This document shows positions 30,725 through 35,041 of a stretch of 35,041 bases of DNA, piece after piece. The notes under the pieces were generated by a model. It saw only the letters and a list, made by a program, of their open reading frames with translations. It had not been told where the DNA came from and ran no database searches. Both the position numbers and the translations under genes were made by a program. Source of the stretch: Yinghuangia elevatio (lineage in GTDB: Bacteria; Actinomycetota; Actinomycetes; Streptomycetales; Streptomycetaceae); the NCBI RefSeq assembly GCF_040649515.1, contig NZ_JBEZFP010000101.1:1-35041 (forward strand), read 5' to 3'. Each line of letters begins with the position of its first letter. The stretch's first letter is position 1.

Positions 30725-31300
30725 ATGGCGAACGCGGCGAAGGACGTCCTGGAAGCGGTCGGCCCCCGCCTGCGCGAATTGCGCCGTCGGCGCGGGCTGA
30801 CACTGGCCGAGCTGACCGAGCGCACCGGCATCAACGAGAGCACGCTCTCCCGCCTCGAGGGCGGCACCCGCAAACCGACGCTTGAGCTGCTCCTGCCCCT
30901 CGCCGAGGTCTACGCCGTCCCCCTCGACGCCCTCGTGGGCGCGCCCCGCACCGGGGACCCGCGCATCCACCTGCGCCCCGTCACGCGGCACGGCATGACG
31001 TACGTACCGCTCAGCCGGCCCGGCGGCGTCCAAGCCCACAAACTCCTCATCCCGCCCGCGCCGCCGGGCACCGAACCGGACCTGAAGACCCACGAGGGTT
31101 TCGAGTGGGTCTACGTACTCGACGGCCGCCTGCGTCTCCTGCTCGGCGACCAGAGCCTGGTCCTGAAGGCGGGCGAGGCCGCCGAGTTCGACACCCACGT
31201 ACCGCACTGGCTGGGCGCGGAAGGCGACCGAACCGTCGAACTCCTCGTACTCTTCGGCCTCCAAGGCGAACGAGCCCACCTGAAAACCCGAACCCCCTGA
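30725..31300 (+). CDS. XRE-family regulator with C-terminal cupin
   Basis: A 191-residue regulator. The N-terminal HTH_3 domain (about 14-65) reads LRELRRRRGLTLAELTERTG then INESTLSRLEGGTRKP. A cupin sensor domain follows, with HEGFEWVYVLDGRLRLLLGD and LKAGEAAEFDTHVPHWLGA. This PuuR-like architecture usually senses a small metabolite. The ATG at 30725 is preceded by GGGA and gives a normal N terminus. Its perfect inverted repeat and divergent methyltransferase suggest autoregulation plus control of the methyltransferase-DinB pair. Confidence 0.92.
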   Translation: MANAAKDVLEAVGPRLRELRRRRGLTLAELTERTGINESTLSRLEGGTRKPTLELLLPLAEVYAVPLDALVGAPRTGDPRIHLRPVTRHGMTYVPLSRPGGVQAHKLLIPPAPPGTEPDLKTHEGFEWVYVLDGRLRLLLGDQSLVLKAGEAAEFDTHVPHWLGAEGDRTVELLVLFGLQGERAHLKTRTP

Positions 31301-31351
31301 CCCAAGTGCCGGCCGCAGATCTCCGCGCTGCCGAGCGTGCGCTGCGACGTG

Positions 31352-31880
31352 TCACCGGCCGAGTCCGTTCGTCGCCGTGGAGTTGTGCCCCGACTCTGTC
31401 AGGAACGCGGCTGATCGCGTTCGGCGGGCGGTTGCGAGGGCCTTCATCCGTGCGTGGATACGGGGGCTCATGACTCGCTCCCAAGCGTGGAGCGATTGGA
31501 CGCGCCACTCGACGTGTTCGGCGGGATCGAGCGTGATCCGCGCAAGCTCGTCGGCCGCGAGTACTCCCCCGTCGAAGACGAACCCGACCTTCGCGCAGGG
31601 CCACGCGGGCTCAGGGGGCAGAAAGTGCGTCAGGAGCAGGCACGGAACCCGGTGAACACGATGCCGGTCTCCTCCCGGCACTCACGGACCGCGGTCTCGA
31701 ACGGTGTCGTGTCGCCGTGTTCGACGTTCCCCCCGGGCAACTGCCATGCCTCAGCCCCTGAGCGGATCGCAACGCGAGTGGGCTGCCCTCCACGTCGGTG
31801 AAGTACAACGCCCCGTACATCGTCGCGCGCGGCAGTGTCCGCACGTACTCCTCAGGCGGCAACCAGTCCATGCCGCCCAT
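31352..31880 (-). pseudogene. NUDIX hydrolase, broken by two frameshifts
   Basis: Three minus-strand frames together spell one NUDIX protein. Frame 1 reads MDWLPPEEYVRTLPRATMYG (ATG at 31871 or 31880), ALYFTDVEGSPLALRS and on to about 31758. Frame 2 continues AEAWQLPGGNVEHGDTTPFE with the NUDIX helix TAVRECREETGIVFTGF to about 31645, where it hits a TGA after RACS. Frame 3 finishes PCLLLTHFLPPEPAWPCAKV, GFVFDGG and the C-terminal helix. The first break coincides with a run of four C (31755-31758) and the second with GGAACCC (31644-31650). The NUDIX box is recognisable but has Asp for the first Glu and one extra residue. Real decay and base-calling error both remain possible. Confidence 0.85.
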
Positions 31881-32239
31881 CTTCCCGCCGACCCGCCACC
31901 CCACGGCGTCCCGGGGGCCCGTGCCAGGACCGCTCCGCCCAGAATCAGTAGGTCGAAGTCTTCCTCGATCGGCCCCGAGCTCGGATCCGCCGCGACAGCC
32001 GCGTCCATCGCTGCGAAGCCGGCGATGCTGTGCGCCCGGTCCATCCATCCCGGGCCGGGCAGCGCGCGGTGCCACAACTCGTCGGCGTACGCGCCGAGAT
32101 CGCGCGTGATCTATTGGCGCCGACGCTCGACCCCGATCAACCCGAAGCCGGACTCCGCCGGAGTTTCGAGTCCCATGTCGCCGCCGGCCTTGACGCACGT
32201 GGCAGCGAACGCGTCGATCTCGCGAATCGGCATGGCCAT
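31881..32239 (-). pseudogene. Unknown gene interrupted by an in-frame amber codon
   Basis: The frame starts MAMPIREIDAFAATCVKAGG (ATG at 32239, or the better-placed 32233) and reads 42 codons to a TAG at 32111-32113. In the same frame it continues with equally good codon use: ITRDLGAYADELWHRALPGP, GWMDRAHSIAGFAAMDAA and then EEDFDLLILGGAVLARAPG up to the NUDIX start. The true 3' end is unclear, because the frame overlaps the NUDIX remnant. I do not recognise the family. Uninterrupted coding signature on both sides of the stop indicates one gene and a nonsense change. Confidence 0.6.
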
Positions 32240-32320
32240 GGAATCCTGCGATTGATGTCGGGACCGCCTCGGGCGGGGCCGGTGGTCGGGCACGGGAATT
32301 GGAAGGCGGGTGCGGCCGGG

Positions 32321-32914
32321 ATGGGTCTGCGTCAGGAGTACCAGGGGCTGTACGACAGCGCCTTCATCGCGTGTACGCACATCGAGCGCGCCCATCCCGC
32401 GGGTGTCCTCCGCGCATTCCTCGCCGAGCAGGTACGCGAGGACCTGCGTCGCCGCGAGAATGCCGTCGACTCCGCGGACACCTCGGGCGACGTCTCCGAC
32501 GACTTCGCCGCGTTGGCCCGCATCGTCACCGAGTACGAGCGGCTGTGCCGCGCGGTGTTCTCCGATCTCCACCACGTCCACCGCCCCGAACCGCCGTGGC
32601 GCGTACTGGCGCCGGGGCGCGCCGCGGTGCGCGCTCCGCTCCAGGTCCGCAGACGCCGTCCGGTGTACGCGCTGCGGGTGCGCGCCGACGTGGCCGAACA
32701 GCGCGGTCTGGTCTGGGAGTTCCAGGTATTTCAGCGGATGGACGGCGCCGACGACACCACCGAAGTGGTCACCGGCCTGCTCCCCCACGGCAGCCGCGAC
32801 GCGGAGGCGGCGTGGGATCGGGTGCTGCCCGAGTGGTGCGACGAACTCGACTACGGCTTCCAGGCGTTGGGCCTGGATGTGTCGCTGCCGCTGCCCCCCG
32901 GCCCGCGGAGTTGA
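32321..32914 (+). CDS. Hypothetical protein, 197 residues
   Basis: No family is recognised. The protein starts MGLRQEYQGLYDSAFIAC and has a helical N-terminal half, DFAALARIVTEYERLCRAVF, followed by LHHVHRPEPPW, basic RRRRPVYALRVRADVA and an acidic, Trp-containing C-terminal part WCDELDYGFQALGLDVSLP. It looks soluble and without signal peptide. The ATG at 32321 is a tentative start; in-frame GTG 32282 and ATG 32255 are alternatives. It is divergent from the amber-interrupted gene and convergent with the SUKH-type gene, 48 bp away. Confidence 0.6.
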   Translation: MGLRQEYQGLYDSAFIACTHIERAHPAGVLRAFLAEQVREDLRRRENAVDSADTSGDVSDDFAALARIVTEYERLCRAVFSDLHHVHRPEPPWRVLAPGRAAVRAPLQVRRRRPVYALRVRADVAEQRGLVWEFQVFQRMDGADDTTEVVTGLLPHGSRDAEAAWDRVLPEWCDELDYGFQALGLDVSLPLPPGPRS

Positions 32915-32962
32915 CCGCAGTGCCGGGGAGCTGCGCGCGCGGCGGCTCGTCGGCCGCGACGG

Positions 32963-33529
32963 TCAGGTCATATAGGCGAGGAGACCGATCTCCGGGGCCA
33001 GCACACCCGGCTGGGCGAGCGAGCGGAAGTCTGCTTCGACGGCGGCGAGGTCGAGAACACCGGCGCGCACCGCGCGGTACCGCACGGCCGACCAGAGGAA
33101 CACGTCGAGGTTGTCGAACTGCGTTCCCTCCTCGATGACTTCCTCCTCGGCAAACCACACTGCGATGCGCCCGTCGGTGAGCATCACGTAGAGGTTGCCC
33201 GCGCCGTCGGCGCCGAGGGACCACACATCGTCGTCGGAAAGCTCCGTCTCGTAGTCGGAGTCCAGGATGGTGCAGTCGTTGGCGGCGAAGTCGAAGGCGT
33301 ACGACCAGTCGTAGATGTCGAGGCACCGCGGCATCGCGCCCGACCGGACCCTGCGGTCGAACGCGGCCAGTGCGGTCGCCGCGGCCTGCGGCAGCCGGGC
33401 GAGGAAGGGCTCGACGGGGCGGGTCGAGGCGGATATCTCGGCCGGGGGTTCCGCCGGGAGCCAGCGCGCCAGATCGGCGTCCAGATCGCGGTCCACGTAC
33501 CCGGTCAGTTGGTCAACAGTGAGCGTCAT
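32963..33529 (-). CDS. SMI1/KNR4 (SUKH)-like protein
   Basis: A 188-residue protein with a SUKH-like pattern: TILDSDYETELSDDDVWSLG, GNLYVMLTDGRIAVWFAEEE, VIEEGTQFDNLDVFLWSAVR and an acidic, Trp/Tyr-rich core, all typical of SMI1/KNR4 proteins. Many bacterial members are immunity proteins against contact-delivered or polymorphic toxins, but no toxin gene is adjacent here. The N-terminal 60 residues are less conserved. The ATG at 33529 has only a weak ribosome site. It follows the DUF6236-type gene by 55 bp on the same strand, so the two may be co-transcribed. Confidence 0.7.
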   Translation of the reverse strand: MTLTVDQLTGYVDRDLDADLARWLPAEPPAEISASTRPVEPFLARLPQAAATALAAFDRRVRSGAMPRCLDIYDWSYAFDFAANDCTILDSDYETELSDDDVWSLGADGAGNLYVMLTDGRIAVWFAEEEVIEEGTQFDNLDVFLWSAVRYRAVRAGVLDLAAVEADFRSLAQPGVLAPEIGLLAYMT

Positions 33530-33584
33530 GCGGGCAGGGTAGCCAGGGGCGGCGACAGCTCACCCATGGCCCCGAAGGACCGCG

Positions 33585-34586
33585 TCAGCCCAAGGTCTTG
33601 CGCACTTGGTGGAGGTAGCTGAAGTCGTCCGTCGCGGGGGTGCCGGCGTCCTTCGCGGCGCGTGCGCGCAGCCATATAGCGGTGAGGCCGCCGACGGCCG
33701 GCGCGACGATCTCCGCCGGCAACCCCATGACGACCCCGGCCGATCCGGCGGCTATCCCCCCGGTCCAGGTGATGCCTTCGGATGCCACGGTCCGAAAGCG
33801 GCTCCGCTGCGCGGCCTGATAGTCGCGGGACGCCTGCGCCAGTTCGTCCTGGAACTGCGCCAGGACGTCGCTCGGGTGCTCCCAGCAGCGGCGGAGCTCG
33901 TCCAGCAGGCGGTGGAGCGCCCGCATCAGGCGGCCTCGCTCGTCCGCGTACCGTTCACGGAACTTGAGCACCTCGGAGAGCGGCGTGTTCGACGCGGGGA
34001 CGGGCAGCAGTTTCCCGATCTCCATCTGCCAGGCGGGCACCACCGTGCCATCCGGCGAAGGCCGCAGCGACCTGCGGTACGCGTCATCGCTGGTGGTGTA
34101 CGGGAAGTACGGACGCTCCCGATCCGACCAGTACTGCGCCAGCTCCCGCGCAACCACGCCGAGCACCAGCGTCTCGACGTCCTTGCCGACCTGGAGCCGC
34201 GGACCGCCGGACCGGGCGCTCCGTCCCGGCGTCGCAAACCCCAGCGCGACCAGTTCGTCTTCCAGCCAGGCACCCAGCTTTCCGACGTAGATGAACGAAT
34301 CGGGGGGAGACGGGCTCCCCGCCGAGGCCAGCCGCCGCAGCTCGTCCACCAGCACCGCTGCCGAGGGGCTGTACTCGTCGAACACCTCGGCGGCCAGCTG
34401 GAGGGGCTGGTAGAGGCCGTGCGCCTCCAGTTCCACCAGGTCGTCGGCCACCCCGGCCTGTCGCAGGTCCGACGTGTCCGGCACCACCGACCCGAATCCG
34501 TCCCAGTACAGGACCGCCTGGTGGACGACCTCGGGCGGCGGAACGATCGACGGGTAGTACAGGAGACTCGGCACGGCTTCCCCCAT
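33585..34586 (-). CDS. DUF6236-like protein, 333 residues
   Basis: A protein of unknown function whose N terminus, MGEAVPSLLYYPSIVPPPEV then VLYWDGFGSVVPD, fits the DUF6236 family of actinobacterial proteins, as I recall it. The middle is mostly helical and Glu/Arg-rich (LREVLKF-like FRERYADERGRLMRALHRLL). The C-terminal 65 residues hold two hydrophobic stretches (GITWTGGIAAGSAGVVMGLP and IVAPAVGGLTAIWL), possibly a membrane hairpin. The ATG at 34586 is chosen because it matches the family's start; a longer frame upstream includes 12-bp repeats and looks non-coding. Function is unknown. Confidence 0.7.
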   Translation of the reverse strand: MGEAVPSLLYYPSIVPPPEVVHQAVLYWDGFGSVVPDTSDLRQAGVADDLVELEAHGLYQPLQLAAEVFDEYSPSAAVLVDELRRLASAGSPSPPDSFIYVGKLGAWLEDELVALGFATPGRSARSGGPRLQVGKDVETLVLGVVARELAQYWSDRERPYFPYTTSDDAYRRSLRPSPDGTVVPAWQMEIGKLLPVPASNTPLSEVLKFRERYADERGRLMRALHRLLDELRRCWEHPSDVLAQFQDELAQASRDYQAAQRSRFRTVASEGITWTGGIAAGSAGVVMGLPAEIVAPAVGGLTAIWLRARAAKDAGTPATDDFSYLHQVRKTLG

Positions 34587-34622
34587 TGCGGTCCAGGCCC
34601 AGACAACAAACGCGTACACAAA

Positions 34623-34658
34623 CGCAGACACCGACGCGGACACCGACGCCGACACACC
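34623..34658. repeat. 12-bp tandem repeat upstream of thyA
   Basis: CGCAGACACCGA (34623-34634), CGCGGACACCGA (34635-34646) and the partial CGCCGACACACC (34647-34658) are head to tail in the 187-bp divergent region between the DUF6236-type gene and thyA. Confidence 0.75.
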
Positions 34659-34773
34659 GCGTCCCCGCACCCGAGCCGCATCGCACGTTACGTGATTCGG
34701 CCGACACGCACAGCTCCCCGCGTGCCGCACCCGCGTGCTCGTCGTTGTGCGGTGCCGGTGATCAGTAGACTCC

Positions 34774-35041
34774 ATGGTTGTGGCGGACACCCAGTACGAA
34801 GACCTGTTGCGACTGGTGCTCTCCTCCGGGACGGCCAAAGCCGACCGGACGGGCACCGGCACCCAAAGTGTCTTCGGGCACCAACTGCGGTACGACCTCG
34901 CGCGGGGCTTTCCGCTGGTCACCACCAAGAAGGTGCACCTGCGCTCCATCGTGTACGAGCTGCTGTGGTTCCTGCGCGGCGACTCGAACATCGGCTGGCT
35001 CAAGGAGCACGGGGTCACCATCTGGGACGAGTGGGCCGACG
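34774..35041 (+). CDS. thyA: Thymidylate synthase, N-terminal part (runs off the window)
   Basis: The first 89 codons of a classical thymidylate synthase, which makes dTMP from dUMP with methylene-tetrahydrofolate. ATG 34774 gives MVVADTQYEDLLRLVLSSGT, followed by the diagnostic DRTGTGTQSVFGHQLRYDL, GFPLVTTKKVHLRSIVYELL and WFLRGDSNIGWLKEHGVTIW. The catalytic Cys lies beyond the end of the window, so integrity of the 3' part cannot be judged. It is divergent from the DUF6236-type gene, and no strong Shine-Dalgarno is seen before the ATG. Many Streptomyces use ThyX, so a ThyA here is worth noting but not unusual in itself. Confidence 0.95.
   Translation, partial: MVVADTQYEDLLRLVLSSGTAKADRTGTGTQSVFGHQLRYDLARGFPLVTTKKVHLRSIVYELLWFLRGDSNIGWLKEHGVTIWDEWAD

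Noticed and set aside
34587..34700. N-terminal extension of the DUF6236-type protein encoded by the 12-bp repeats (VSASVSASVSAF)
   Set aside because: Low-complexity, no ribosome site, and the family start fits the ATG at 34586.

Overview
The window is very GC-rich with strong G/C preference at third codon positions. It encodes an MbtH-like protein, an F420-type LLM oxidoreductase, a probable mycothiol-dependent DinB-fold enzyme and DmdR/IdeR-type iron boxes. Together these point to a Streptomyces-like actinomycete (order Streptomycetales or a close relative). The genus cannot be fixed from the sequence alone. I see no tRNA, rRNA, CRISPR array, insertion sequence or prophage.

Region 1 (1-11.3 kb) is an iron-siderophore locus. 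It opens with the 3' end of a non-ribosomal peptide synthetase (end of an A domain, carrier domain, thioesterase) and a ferric-siderophore binding lipoprotein. A perfect 16-bp terminator hairpin follows. Convergent to these is a minus-strand operon: amino-acid N-hydroxylase, MFS exporter, MbtH-like protein and aspartate decarboxylase (panD). Divergent from the hydroxylase is an MbtI-type salicylate synthase, with two strong iron boxes between the two genes. Two FecCD permeases with a third, weaker iron box follow, then an isochorismatase-family hydrolase. The inferred product is a salicylate-capped peptide siderophore with N-hydroxy-ornithine and, because panD sits in the operon, possibly beta-alanine. 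The uptake ATPase, the salicylate-activating enzyme and most NRPS modules are not in the window.

Region 2 (11.3-17.4 kb) is mixed: a carotenoid-cleavage-type dioxygenase, an SRPBCC protein with its ArsR regulator, an unknown small protein, an LLM-class flavin oxidoreductase and a bacterial family-X DNA polymerase (PolX).

Region 3 (17.4-28.5 kb) is a sugar catabolic locus. A minus-strand operon encodes an RbsA-type ATPase, an RbsC-type permease, a Tat-type binding lipoprotein and a Gfo/Idh/MocA dehydrogenase. A TIM-barrel sugar isomerase/epimerase and a ROK repressor lie upstream on the same strand. Divergent from the repressor are xylA and xylB, preceded by a 9-5-9 inverted repeat that is a good candidate ROK operator. 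Short degenerate tandem repeats, several of them 15 bp, recur between genes of this locus.

Region 4 (28.5-35.0 kb) holds small and partly decayed genes. These are a Cys/His-rich small protein, a DinB-type protein, a methyltransferase divergent from an XRE-cupin regulator, a NUDIX gene broken by two frameshifts, a second gene cut by an in-frame amber codon, an unknown gene, a SUKH-type protein and a DUF6236-type protein. The last gene is the 5' end of thyA, which runs off the window.
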